Assembly: GCF_019947135.1 (NCBI RefSeq)
Contig: NZ_JAGSHT010000014.1
Coordinates: 62,001-126,000 of the forward strand
DNA from: Occultella gossypii
Lineage (GTDB): Bacteria; Actinomycetota; Actinomycetes; Actinomycetales; Beutenbergiaceae
Direction: 5' to 3'
Length of the DNA: 64,000 nucleotides
This document shows, in pieces, positions 17,492 through 25,551 of the stretch; positions within the stretch are counted from its first letter, which is position 1; each line of letters starts with the position of its first letter. The position numbers were made by a program, and so were the translations under genes. The notes below the pieces were generated by a model, which searched no databases, was not told the origin of the DNA, and was given only the letters and a program-made list of their open reading frames with translations.

Positions 17492-18955
17492 TCAGTAGTC
17501 GCGCAACTCGCCGACGCGGGCCTCGAGGACGACCTCGGTGCCACCGCTGGGGACCGGCTGCCAGGAGATGGTCCCGTCGAGCTCGGTGGCAACGAGCGTA
17601 CGCACGATCTGGGTACCGAGGCCCTTCATCTGCGGGTCCTCGCCCATGCCGACGCCGTCGTCGATGACGCTGACGCGGAGCATCGGGCCATCCCGTCGGG
17701 AGTTGATCGTCACGGTGCCGCCGGTGGTCGCCAGCCCGTGCTCGACGGCGTTCGTCACCAGCTCGGTGAGCACGACCGCCAGGGCGGTCGCGTCGGTCGC
17801 CGGCACGCGACCGAAAGCCCCCTCGCGCACCGTCTTCACGTGCGCCTCGCCCGCGGCGACGTCGGCCACCAGGCGCAGGGTGCGTCCGAAGACCTCGTCG
17901 AAGTCGACCACCTCGTCGATGGTCTGCGACAACGCCTCGTGCACGGTCGCGATGGTCGCGACCCGACGCATCGCCTCGTTCAGCGCGGACTTCGCCTCGT
18001 CCGAGTCGGTTCGACGCGCCTGCAACCGGAGCAGCGCGGCCACCGTCTGCAGGTTGTTCTTCACGCGGTGGTGGATCTCGCGGATCGTGGCGTCCTTGGT
18101 GAGGAGTTCGCGCTCGCGGCGGCGCAGTTCGGACACGTCGCGCACGAGCAGGACCGCCCCGACGCGCTGGCCGTACTCCGTGACCGGCACGGCTCGCAGG
18201 GACAGGCTGACCCCGCGTGCCTCGACATCGGTCCGCCACGCCGCCCGGCCCATCACCACGAGCGGGAGCGACTCGTCGACCGGCGAGTGGTCCTCGAGCA
18301 GGGGGGTGATCACCTCCGCCAGGGACTGCCCGACGACCTCGTCGCTGACACCGAGCCGGTGGAACGCGCTGAGCGCGTTCGGGCTCGCGTACAGGACCTC
18401 ACCCTCGCTGTTCAGCCGGACCAGGCCGTCACCCACCCGGGGAGCGCCGCGCCGCGGGCCGGTGGCCGCGTTCGCCAGCGGGAACTCACCGCGCGCGATC
18501 ATTCCGCAGAGCTCGTCCGCGGACTCCACGTAGTTGAGCTCGAGCCGGCTCGGCGTGCGGCTCGCACCGAGGTGTGTCTCACGGGCGACGACCGCAAGGA
18601 TGCGACCGGCCCGCACCACCGGGATGGCCTCCTCGCGGATGGCGAACGACCCGTTCCAGCGGGCCTCGCGCGCGCGGTTGATCTCCTTGGTCTCGAGGGC
18701 CTGCAGCAGCGCCGTCCGGAGCCCGGCAGGGGCGCGCCGGCCGACGACGTCGTCGTGGTGGACGGTAGCCCCGGTCGAGGGACGCGCGTGTGCGACCGCC
18801 ACCAGGTCACCGTCGGTGGTGGGTAGCCAGAGCACCAGGTCGGCGAAGGACAGGTCGGAGATCACCTGCCAGTCCCCCACCAGCAGATGCAGCCACTCGG
18901 CGTCCTGGCTGCTCAGGTCGCTGTGGTTCTCGATCAGGTCACCCATCGTGGACAC
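17492..18955 (-). CDS. pdtaS: Sensor histidine kinase PdtaS
   Basis: A soluble 487-residue HWE/HisKA_2-type kinase. The order is an N-terminal GAF-like domain (about 20-150), a PAS domain (about 175-275), HisKA_2 with the H-box REIHHRVKNNLQT (His295/His296), and an ATPase domain (about 375-487, with ELVTNAVEHG and DDGVGMGED). Length and domain order match mycobacterial PdtaS, and the whiB1 neighbour agrees. In mycobacteria it phosphorylates PdtaR, an ANTAR RNA-binding antiterminator, as part of copper, nitric-oxide and nutrient signalling. No pdtaR is in this window. GTG start, with TAGGCT at 18962-18967 lying 6 nt upstream. Confidence 0.93.
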   Translation of the reverse strand: MSTMGDLIENHSDLSSQDAEWLHLLVGDWQVISDLSFADLVLWLPTTDGDLVAVAHARPSTGATVHHDDVVGRRAPAGLRTALLQALETKEINRAREARWNGSFAIREEAIPVVRAGRILAVVARETHLGASRTPSRLELNYVESADELCGMIARGEFPLANAATGPRRGAPRVGDGLVRLNSEGEVLYASPNALSAFHRLGVSDEVVGQSLAEVITPLLEDHSPVDESLPLVVMGRAAWRTDVEARGVSLSLRAVPVTEYGQRVGAVLLVRDVSELRRRERELLTKDATIREIHHRVKNNLQTVAALLRLQARRTDSDEAKSALNEAMRRVATIATVHEALSQTIDEVVDFDEVFGRTLRLVADVAAGEAHVKTVREGAFGRVPATDATALAVVLTELVTNAVEHGLATTGGTVTINSRRDGPMLRVSVIDDGVGMGEDPQMKGLGTQIVRTLVATELDGTISWQPVPSGGTEVVLEARVGELRDY

Positions 18956-18961
18956 GCTCGT

Positions 18962-18967
18962 AGCCTA
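18962..18967 (-). promoter_or_regulatory. -10 box of pdtaS, leaderless
   Basis: Minus-strand TAGGCT, then 6 nt and the GTG at 18955. It supports a start at this GTG rather than the ATG three codons later. Confidence 0.45.
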
Positions 18968-19104
18968 CGCACCGCGGGACCGACGGCGAGCCACGGCGAG
19001 CGGGGGCCGATCGGTGCGGCAGGGGTGACCGGGGTGTGCCGCGAGCGGCGCCTCGCTACGCTCACAGATGGGCCGGCCGGCCCGACCGCCCAGCGAGGAG
19101 AGCC

Positions 19105-19605
19105 ATGCGCTTCGATGCCGCCATCGACTACCACGCGGACACCACGCGCGTAGCTCAGATGTTCGCCGATCCCGAGTTCGTGCGACGCAAGGTCGAGGCG
19201 ACCGGTGCGACGTCGACCGCCATCGAGGTCACGCCGGGCGATGACGGCGGCTTCACCGTGCTGACCCGGCGCGCGATGCCGACCGACAAGATCCCGACGG
19301 CGCTGCGCTCCTTCGTCGGCGCCTCGATCGACGTCCGGTTCGTCGAGGTCTGGCAAGGGGCCGAGGCCGACGGGCGGCGTAGCGGGACCTTCACGCTGGA
19401 CGTGTCCGGCGCGCCGGCCGGAGCCACCGGCACCACCGAGCTCGAACCCACCGGCGAGGCCAGTTCCCGGGTCCGCTACGACGGTGACGCGAAGGTCAAC
19501 GTGCCGTTCCTCGGCGCACCGGTGGAGCGGGCCGTCGTGGAGGCGGTACAGAACGTGCTCGACGCCGAGCGCCGGGCCGCGCAGGAGTGGCTGACCGAGC
19601 GCTGA
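19105..19605 (+). CDS. DUF2505 domain protein
   Basis: A 166-residue protein spanning the whole DUF2505 domain, an actinobacterial family with a START/SRPBCC-like appearance. It begins MRFDAAIDYHADTTRVAQMF and includes EFVRRKVEATGA and a C-terminal amphipathic helix (VEAVQNVLDAERRAAQEWL). There is no signal peptide or membrane segment, so it is probably cytosolic. GAGGAG at 19096-19101 serves the ATG at 19105. TACGCT at 19057-19062 is a likely -10, giving a short leader. The function is unknown; lipid or hydrophobic-ligand binding is only a fold-based guess. It diverges from pdtaS. Confidence 0.85.
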   Translation: MRFDAAIDYHADTTRVAQMFADPEFVRRKVEATGATSTAIEVTPGDDGGFTVLTRRAMPTDKIPTALRSFVGASIDVRFVEVWQGAEADGRRSGTFTLDVSGAPAGATGTTELEPTGEASSRVRYDGDAKVNVPFLGAPVERAVVEAVQNVLDAERRAAQEWLTER

Positions 19606-19610
19606 GGCAC

Positions 19611-19627
19611 TCGGGGCACAGCCCCGA
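19611..19627 (+). terminator. Short hairpin after the DUF2505 gene
   Basis: TCGGGGC (19611-19617) pairs with GCCCCGA (19621-19627) around an ACA loop, 6 nt after the stop codon. The stem is short and no T-run follows. Confidence 0.4.
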
Positions 19628-19674
19628 TCGCACGTCCGGGCCGACCCTCTTGATTGCGGTTCGGTCACGGGACT

Positions 19675-19703
19675 TGACGCGGCGGCCGCACGTGTTCCAC
19701 TAT
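19675..19703 (+). promoter_or_regulatory. Promoter of the sugar-transport operon
   Basis: -35 TTGACG (19675-19680), a 17-bp spacer and CACTAT (19698-19703) as -10; TATCAG at 19701 is an alternative with a longer spacer. The first LacI-type palindrome begins 10 bp downstream and would cover the transcript start. Confidence 0.5.
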
Positions 19704-19712
19704 CAGTGCAAT

Positions 19713-19732
19713 CCCTGAGAGCGCTCTCAGGG
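19713..19732 (+). promoter_or_regulatory. LacI-family operator O1, perfect palindrome
   Basis: CCCTGAGAGCGCTCTCAGGG is a perfect 20-bp palindrome with the central CG typical of LacI/GalR operators. The core GAGCGCTC is shared with CebR boxes of streptomycetes. It lies just downstream of the promoter, and the LacI regulator encoded at the end of the cluster is the obvious binder. Confidence 0.8.
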
Positions 19733-19747
19733 CACGGTCGCCCGATC

Positions 19748-19763
19748 GTGAGAGCGCTCTTAC
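19748..19763 (+). promoter_or_regulatory. LacI-family operator O2
   Basis: GTGAGAGCGCTCTTAC is palindromic except for one position pair. Its centre is 33 bp from the centre of O1, about three helical turns, so two repressor dimers would sit on the same DNA face. It lies 112 bp upstream of the lipoprotein gene. Confidence 0.75.
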
Positions 19764-19874
19764 CCGTTCCGGACAAAGCTGCCCGGAACACCTCCACAAA
19801 CCCTCGACCGCCGGAACCGACCCGGCACCCCAACCAGGTTGCGGCACCAGCCGCACCACGACGAAGGAGTCATC

Positions 19875-21206
19875 GTGCGACGTAGGACACGAGCACTGGT
19901 AGCAACGGCCGGCCTGTGTGGCCTGGCCCTGACAGCCGCCTGCGGCGGCGGCGACGCCGGCAGTGGCGAGACCGGTTCGACCACAGACGGCGGCTCCGGC
20001 GACGGTGAGCAGATCACCCTCATGGTCGCCACGTTCAACGATTTCGGCTACACCGAGGAGCTCCTCGCCCAGTACAGCGAAGAGCACCCGAACATCGTGG
20101 TCGAGCACGTGCTGGCCGCCCGTGCCGAGGACGCCCGGGCCAACCTGACCACGAACCTCGCCTCCGGCGGCGAGGGCCTGAGCGACATCGAAGCCATCGA
20201 GGTCGACTGGCTGGCCGAGCTGTTGCAGTACCCCGACTACTTCACCGATCTCTCCGACCCGGCCGTCGAGGGTCGTTGGCTGGAGAGCAAGGTCGCCGCG
20301 GCCACCACCGAGGACGGCCGACTGCTCGGCTACGGCACCGACGTCGGGCCGCAGGCGATCTGCTACCGCTCCGACCTGTTCGCCGCGGCCGGCCTGCCCA
20401 CCGACCGGGCCGAGGTCGCCGAGCTGCTCGGCGGCGCCGATGCCACCTGGGACGACTACTTCGAGGTCGGTCGCCAGTTCGTCGGCGCCTCCGACTCGGC
20501 CTGGTACGACTCGGCCGTCTCGATCTACCAGGGCATGATCAACCAGGTCGAGTTCGCCTATGAGGAGGGCGACGGCACGCCCGTCGGACTGACCAACCCG
20601 GAGGTGCGCGAGGCCTACGACGCCGTGCTGACCGCATCCACCGACGACGGTCTGTCCGCGGGCTTCGAGCAGTGGCAGGAGGACTGGACCGCCGGGTTCC
20701 AGAACAACGCGTTCGCGACCATGCTCTGCCCCGCGTGGATGCAGGGCCCGATCGCGGGCAACGCGGCCGAGGTCGAGGGCTGGGACATCGCCGACGTCTT
20801 CCCCGGTGGCGGCGGCAACTGGGGTGGCTCCTACCTGACCGTGCCGGCCGGCGGTGAGCACGTCGAGGAGGCCCAGGCCCTCGCCGAGTGGCTCACGTCG
20901 CCCGAGATCCAGGTCCAGGCCTTCGGCAACGCCGGGACGTTCCCGAGCCAGGTGGACGCCTATGAGAACCCGGACCTGACCGGGGCCACGAACGAGTTCT
21001 TCAATGACGCCCCGGTCGGTGAGATCTTCGCCAGCCGCTCCCTCGCCGTCGACGAGCTCGGGTTCCTGCCCTACAAGGGCCCGAACTACTTCGCCATCCA
21101 CCAGACCGTGCAGGACGCCATCCTTCGCGTGGATGTGACCGGTGAGCAGAACGCCGAGGACTCCTGGGCCGCCGCCGAGCAGGCGGTCGCCGACCTCGGC
21201 CTCTAG
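19875..21206 (+). CDS. Sugar ABC transporter substrate-binding lipoprotein
   Basis: A 443-residue extracellular solute-binding protein (family 1, MalE type). The N terminus is a lipoprotein signal: basic MRRRTR, a hydrophobic run and the lipobox LTAAC, with the lipid-modified Cys followed by a Gly/Ser/Asp-rich linker. The mature protein opens ITLMVATFNDFGYTEELLAQ and carries DVGPQAICYRSDLF, which is typical of oligosaccharide binders. GTG start with GAAGGAG at 19862-19868. It heads an operon with two permeases and a LacI regulator. The operator core resembles CebR boxes, so cellobiose or a related beta-glucoside is a reasonable guess for the ligand, not a demonstrated one. Confidence 0.92.
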   Translation: MRRRTRALVATAGLCGLALTAACGGGDAGSGETGSTTDGGSGDGEQITLMVATFNDFGYTEELLAQYSEEHPNIVVEHVLAARAEDARANLTTNLASGGEGLSDIEAIEVDWLAELLQYPDYFTDLSDPAVEGRWLESKVAAATTEDGRLLGYGTDVGPQAICYRSDLFAAAGLPTDRAEVAELLGGADATWDDYFEVGRQFVGASDSAWYDSAVSIYQGMINQVEFAYEEGDGTPVGLTNPEVREAYDAVLTASTDDGLSAGFEQWQEDWTAGFQNNAFATMLCPAWMQGPIAGNAAEVEGWDIADVFPGGGGNWGGSYLTVPAGGEHVEEAQALAEWLTSPEIQVQAFGNAGTFPSQVDAYENPDLTGATNEFFNDAPVGEIFASRSLAVDELGFLPYKGPNYFAIHQTVQDAILRVDVTGEQNAEDSWAAAEQAVADLGL

Positions 21207-21223
21207 CCCATCGCCCACCGGTC

Positions 21224-21266
21224 GGGGGGGGGGCCCCCCCCCCCCCCCCCCCCCCCCCCGGGGGGG
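21224..21266. repeat. G10-C26-G7 homopolymer block
   Basis: Ten G (21224-21233), twenty-six C (21234-21259) and seven G (21260-21266) follow each other, and a further C10 run occurs at 21284-21293. Nothing like it exists elsewhere in the window. It lies between the lipoprotein stop and the first permease, where the leader and start codon of the permease should be. A sequencing or assembly error at a very stable GC hairpin is the likeliest explanation. Confidence 0.85.
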
Positions 21267-21333
21267 CCGCAGGAGCGGCAACACCCCCCCCCCGCCGCCG
21301 GGGCCCCCGCCCCCTGAGGCCGCGGCCCGCCGG

Positions 21334-22341
21334 ATGGGGTTCCGGCAGCGGATGGGCCGCTGGGACGTCAAGGTCTCGCCGTACCTGTACATCTCCCCGT
21401 TCTTCATCCTGTTCGCGGTGGTGGGGGCCTTCCCGCTGCTGTACACCGCGTTCGTCTCGGTGCACGAGTGGAACCTGCTCGGCGGTCAGGGCGAGTTCGT
21501 CGGGCTGACCAACTACCGGGACGTGTTCGCCCAGCCGACCTTCCTCAAGGCCATCGGCAACACGTTCAGCATCTTCGCGCTGTCCTCGGTCCCGCAGGTG
21601 ATCGCCGCACTCGCCCTGGCCGCGGTGCTGAACGCGAACCTGCGCGCGAAGACCTTCTGGCGGATGGGGGTGCTGCTGCCGTTCATCGTCGCGCCCGTCG
21701 CCGTCGGGCTCATCTTCGGCCGGCTGTTCGCCGACGACTCCGGCCTCGTGAACGCCCTGCTCACCCAGATCGGTATGGAGCCGCTCGGGTGGCACTCGGA
21801 CCGGCTGACCAGCCACATCGCGATCGCCACGATGGTGAACTTCCGCTGGACCGGCTACAACACCCTGATCTTCCTGGCCGCCATGCAGGCCGTTCCCCAG
21901 GAGCTGTACGAGGCTGCGATCATCGATGGCGCGGGCCGGCTGCGCCAGTTCTTCTCGGTCACGGTGCCGCAGCTGCGGCCGACGATCATCTTCGTCATCA
22001 TCACGGCCACCATCGGCGGGCTGCAGATCTTCGACGAGCCGCGCCTGTTCGACGACCAGGGTCTCGGCGGCCCGTCCCGGAACTGGATGACCGTGGCCAT
22101 GTACATGTACGACGTCGGCTGGGGCAACCAGAAGAACTTCGGCCGTGCCGCCGCGATCGCGTGGCTGCTGTTCCTGCTCATCATCGTGGTGGCCCTGGTC
22201 AACTTCCTCGTCTCGCGCCGGATCGCCACCAGCGACTCCCCGCGGGGCGCCGCCCGGCTGCTCGCGCGCGGCTCCGGCGACGCCGGCCGCACTCCCACCG
22301 CGGGCGCCACGGGGCCCACCACCTCCTCGAAGGAGACCTGA
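21334..22341 (+). CDS. Sugar ABC transporter permease, MalF type (N-terminus uncertain)
   Basis: At least 335 residues, with six helices (about 20-45, 80-105, 115-138, 170-190, 215-240, 275-298) and the EAA loop YEAAIIDGAGRLRQFF, where the cytosolic ATPase docks. MGFRQRMGRWDVKVSPYLYI is the usual start of helix 1. The ATG at 21334 is the first one in reliable sequence, but homologues generally have a longer Pro-rich leader, and the frame runs upstream through the homopolymer block, so the real start may be corrupted. AGGAG at 21271-21275 may be its ribosome site. It is translationally coupled to the second permease (TGATG). Confidence 0.88.
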   Translation: MGFRQRMGRWDVKVSPYLYISPFFILFAVVGAFPLLYTAFVSVHEWNLLGGQGEFVGLTNYRDVFAQPTFLKAIGNTFSIFALSSVPQVIAALALAAVLNANLRAKTFWRMGVLLPFIVAPVAVGLIFGRLFADDSGLVNALLTQIGMEPLGWHSDRLTSHIAIATMVNFRWTGYNTLIFLAAMQAVPQELYEAAIIDGAGRLRQFFSVTVPQLRPTIIFVIITATIGGLQIFDEPRLFDDQGLGGPSRNWMTVAMYMYDVGWGNQKNFGRAAAIAWLLFLLIIVVALVNFLVSRRIATSDSPRGAARLLARGSGDAGRTPTAGATGPTTSSKET

Positions 22342-23252
22342 TGTCCTCGATCCCCGTCATCGCGCAGAGCGCCGGGCCGGGAGCCGCGCGCTGGGCGGCC
22401 CGGCGACGCGGGCGCGCGACCGGTGGCGCGAACCGCCGGCCGGGCTGGGTCACATACGCGATCCTCGCCGTGGTCCTGCTGATCGCGGTGTACCCGCTCT
22501 ACTACACGCTCCAGCTCGCATCCTCGGACGCCGTATCGATCGCGCGCAACCCGATCCCGGGCCTGGCGCCCGAGGGGAACCTGTTCGCGAACATCGCCGA
22601 GGTGCTCGGGGGCCGCGTCCCGTTCGGCAAAGCGTTCGTGAACTCGATGATCATCTCGGTCAGCGCCGCGGTCTCGGTCGTAGCGTTCTCGACCTTGGCC
22701 GGCTTCTCGTTCGCGAAACTGCGCTACCGGGGCCGCGGGCCGCTCCTGGTGTTCGTGATCGCGACCATGGCCGTGCCCACCCAGCTCGGCATCGTGCCGA
22801 TGTTCATCCTGTTCACCGAGCTCGGCTGGGCGAACAACCTGATCGGCGTCATCGTGCCGGCGATGGTCTCGGCGTTCGGAGTGTTCTGGATGACCCAGTA
22901 CCTGGACCAGGCACTCCCCTACGAGCTCATCGAGGCCGCCCGGGTGGACGGCGCGTCGATGATCCGGACGTTCTGGCACGTGGCCCTGCCCGCCGCCAGG
23001 CCCGCCGCCGCGATGCTCGCTCTGTTCACGTTCGTGCAGCACTGGGTCGCGTTCTTCTGGCCGTTCATCATCCTCACCTCGAACAATCCGACCCTGCCGA
23101 TGGCGGTCCAGCTGTTGCAGGCGAACTACTTCACCGACTACTCCCTCGTGATGGCCGGGGTGCTGGTCACCACGTTCCCCCTGCTGATCCTGTTCGTGGT
23201 CGCGGGACGGCAGCTCGTCAGCGGCATCATGGCCGGCGCGGTCAAGGGCTGA
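22341..23252 (+). CDS. Sugar ABC transporter permease, MalG type
   Basis: A 303-residue permease with a basic N-terminal tail and six helices beginning near residue 38 (VTYAILAVVLLIAVYPLYYT). The EAA loop is IEAARVDGASMIRTFWHVAL. The ATG overlaps the stop of the first permease, and GAAGGAG lies 5-11 nt upstream. It completes the membrane part of the importer. No ATPase gene follows, so a shared MsiK-type ATPase encoded elsewhere is needed. Confidence 0.93.
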   Translation: MSSIPVIAQSAGPGAARWAARRRGRATGGANRRPGWVTYAILAVVLLIAVYPLYYTLQLASSDAVSIARNPIPGLAPEGNLFANIAEVLGGRVPFGKAFVNSMIISVSAAVSVVAFSTLAGFSFAKLRYRGRGPLLVFVIATMAVPTQLGIVPMFILFTELGWANNLIGVIVPAMVSAFGVFWMTQYLDQALPYELIEAARVDGASMIRTFWHVALPAARPAAAMLALFTFVQHWVAFFWPFIILTSNNPTLPMAVQLLQANYFTDYSLVMAGVLVTTFPLLILFVVAGRQLVSGIMAGAVKG

Positions 23253-23318
23253 CCCGTGCGGGCGCCCGGGACGGATAGTTTGAGCACCAGCACTCACGGC
23301 GAAGGGCGGGCCAGCACG

Positions 23319-24332
23319 ATGTCACGACGAACCGGCGTTCCGACGCTCGAGGATGTCGCGCGCGCGGCCGGTGTCTCGCGGGCCACGGCCTCGCGGGTCG
23401 TCAACGGGGACGAGCGGGTCCAGGACGCCACCCGCGAAGCGGTACTGGCGGCGATCCGCGAGCTCGGCTACAGCCCGAACCTGGCCGCCCGATCGCTGGT
23501 CACCCGACGGACGGACACGATCGCCGTCGTGGTGCCGGAATCCGACGAACGGGTCTTCAACGACCCGTTCTTCGCGGGGACCCTGCGCGGCGTGACGAAG
23601 GCGCTGGCGCTGACCGAGCTGCAGATGGTCCTGCTGATCGGCAGCCCCGGCGACGGCGATGGCCGCCTGGACCGGTACATCCGCGGCCGGCACACCGACG
23701 GCGCGATCATCGTCTCGCACCACGCGAACGACAACCTGTGGCGGTCCGTGGCCGAGGTCAGCCTGCCCACGGTGTTCCTGGGCCGCCCGTTCGCCGAGCA
23801 CCCCGGCCTGACGTTCGTGGACGTGGACAACGTCGCGGCCGCTGCGCTCGCCACCGGCTACCTGGTCGATTCCGGCCGGAAGAGGATCGGCACCGTGGCA
23901 GGTCCCGCGGACATGAGCGCGGGCGCGGACCGGCTCCAGGGCTGGCACAACGTGCTCACCGAGCACGGCCTGCCGGCCGACGCCGTCGAACGCGGCGACT
24001 TCACCGTGGCGGGTGGGGGCGACGCGATGACCCGTCTGCTCGCCCGCCACCCCGACCTCGACGCCGTGTTCGTCGCCTCGGACCTGATGGCCAGCGGGGC
24101 CATGGACGCGATCCGCGCGAGTGGGCGCGCGATCCCCACGGACATCGCCGTGGTCGGCATGGACAACCTCGAACTGGCGACCCGCACCCAACCACCGCTG
24201 ACCACCGTGGTGAACCCGGTCGACGAGATGGCCACCCAAGCGGTCGCCATGCTGCTCGCGCAACTCGAGGGCGGTCCCATCCTCGAGCCCGTGACCATGC
24301 CGACGGAGCTCGTGGTGCGCGAGTCCGCCTGA
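23319..24332 (+). CDS. LacI-family transcriptional repressor of the sugar operon
   Basis: A 337-residue regulator. The N-terminal helix-turn-helix and hinge read PTLEDVARAAGVSRATASRV then VNGDERV, followed by a periplasmic-binding-protein-like sensor domain (about 60-335) with DTIAVVVPE, DGAIIVSHH and AVVGMDN. The start at 23319 is the ATG nearest the domain; a TTG at 23280 would add 13 residues. It closes the transport cluster and most probably binds the two palindromes upstream of the lipoprotein gene, being released by the imported sugar or a derivative. Confidence 0.92.
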   Translation: MSRRTGVPTLEDVARAAGVSRATASRVVNGDERVQDATREAVLAAIRELGYSPNLAARSLVTRRTDTIAVVVPESDERVFNDPFFAGTLRGVTKALALTELQMVLLIGSPGDGDGRLDRYIRGRHTDGAIIVSHHANDNLWRSVAEVSLPTVFLGRPFAEHPGLTFVDVDNVAAAALATGYLVDSGRKRIGTVAGPADMSAGADRLQGWHNVLTEHGLPADAVERGDFTVAGGGDAMTRLLARHPDLDAVFVASDLMASGAMDAIRASGRAIPTDIAVVGMDNLELATRTQPPLTTVVNPVDEMATQAVAMLLAQLEGGPILEPVTMPTELVVRESA

Positions 24333-24354
24333 GTCGAGGGTCGGTGCCCAGGTC

Positions 24355-24360
24355 TAGCCT
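24355..24360 (+). promoter_or_regulatory. -10 box of the winged-helix gene, leaderless
   Basis: TAGCCT, then 6 nt and the ATG at 24367. A second ATG (24371) is in another frame. Confidence 0.45.
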
Positions 24361-24366
24361 GGGTGG

Positions 24367-25533
24367 ATGGATGCGCAGCGGCCCGCGGTCACCGTCTCGC
24401 GCGCCGGCGCACTGCGGTACCGCTGGCGCCGTCAAGGTCTGGCCCAGGCCGGGCCCGTCAGCGTCGCGGAGGCGCCCGCGCTCGACCTGGGCGTGCAGGA
24501 CACCGGCCCGATGGGGTCCGCCTGGGCGTTGTGGTTGCGCGGCGTCGACCCGGCGACGGCGGAGACCGAGTTGGCGCTCGCGTGGACATTGCGCGGAGCC
24601 CCGCACGCCTACCGGCGGGCCGACCTGCCCGGGGTGATGCAGGCGGTCTCACCGTTCTCCGAGGCGGACGCCGCGAAGCGGGTGTTCGACGCGTCCAAGC
24701 CGTTGCGCCGGGCGGGGATCGACGTCCTCGACGCGCTCGACGTGGTCGCCGGGCATATGCGCGAGATAGTCACCGAGCCGACCGTCAAGGGTGAGATGTC
24801 CGCGCAACTGACGGCCAGCGTCGACGAGCCGTACCTACGTTACTGCCGGGTCTGCAAGGCCACGCACCTGTACGAGCAGCCGTTCCGGCTCAGCGCGCTG
24901 TACGCCGGGCTGGAGCTGGAACCGGGTACCTCGCCCCCGGTGCTGCGCCGGATCCCGGGCTGGCGCCGCCGGAGCCACGGCCCGGCCCGCGCCCCTCGAG
25001 GTCCAGGCGATGCACCCGAGCACCTGCAGGTCATCCGTGCCTACCTGCACCTGCTCGGCCCGGCCACGCAGAAGGAAGTGGCCGGCTACCTGGATGCCCC
25101 GGTCCGGGACGTGGTCGCGTCCTGGCCCACGGACGCCGTCGCCGTGGACGTGGCGGGTCGTCCGACGTGGCTGCTGGAGTCGGACGTGGCCGCCCTCGTC
25201 GAGGCCGAGAGGTCGGGAGGCGATGACGACGGAACCGGCGTGCGCCTGCTCGGTGCCTTCGACCCGTTGCTGCAGGCGAAGGACCGGGACCTGCTGGTGC
25301 CGAACGAGGCCGAGCGCAAGGACCTGTTCCGCGCCATCGGCAGACCCGGTGCGGTCGCCGCCGGGGGTGAGATCCTCGGCACCTGGCGCCCGCTCGCCAA
25401 GGGCGGGACCGTCAGCATCCGCTTCACATCCTGGCCGTCGGCCGGCCCAACCATGCGCCGCGTGGTCGAGGACCAGGGCGCGGAGCTCGCCCGGTGGCGC
25501 GGTCGGGAGTTCGGCGGCCTCGTCGACGAATAG
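24367..25533 (+). CDS. Winged helix DNA-binding domain protein (HTH_42 family)
   Basis: A 388-residue protein of the winged-helix family that includes AlkX/YcaQ relatives. The N-terminal third contains the family patterns ALDLGVQDTGPMGSAWALW and HAYRRADLP. The middle has ELTASV/PYLRYCRVCKATHLYEQPFR. The C terminus has the winged-helix-like HLQVIRAYLHLLGPATQKEV, DVVASWPTDAV and LLGAFDPLLQAKDRDLLVP. Close relatives have been linked to processing of DNA crosslinks or alkyl damage, but this one is not characterised. No obvious partner gene is nearby. The leaderless -10 box supports the start. Confidence 0.82.
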   Translation: MDAQRPAVTVSRAGALRYRWRRQGLAQAGPVSVAEAPALDLGVQDTGPMGSAWALWLRGVDPATAETELALAWTLRGAPHAYRRADLPGVMQAVSPFSEADAAKRVFDASKPLRRAGIDVLDALDVVAGHMREIVTEPTVKGEMSAQLTASVDEPYLRYCRVCKATHLYEQPFRLSALYAGLELEPGTSPPVLRRIPGWRRRSHGPARAPRGPGDAPEHLQVIRAYLHLLGPATQKEVAGYLDAPVRDVVASWPTDAVAVDVAGRPTWLLESDVAALVEAERSGGDDDGTGVRLLGAFDPLLQAKDRDLLVPNEAERKDLFRAIGRPGAVAAGGEILGTWRPLAKGGTVSIRFTSWPSAGPTMRRVVEDQGAELARWRGREFGGLVDE

Positions 25534-25551
25534 GCGGCCCCAGTGCGGGTG

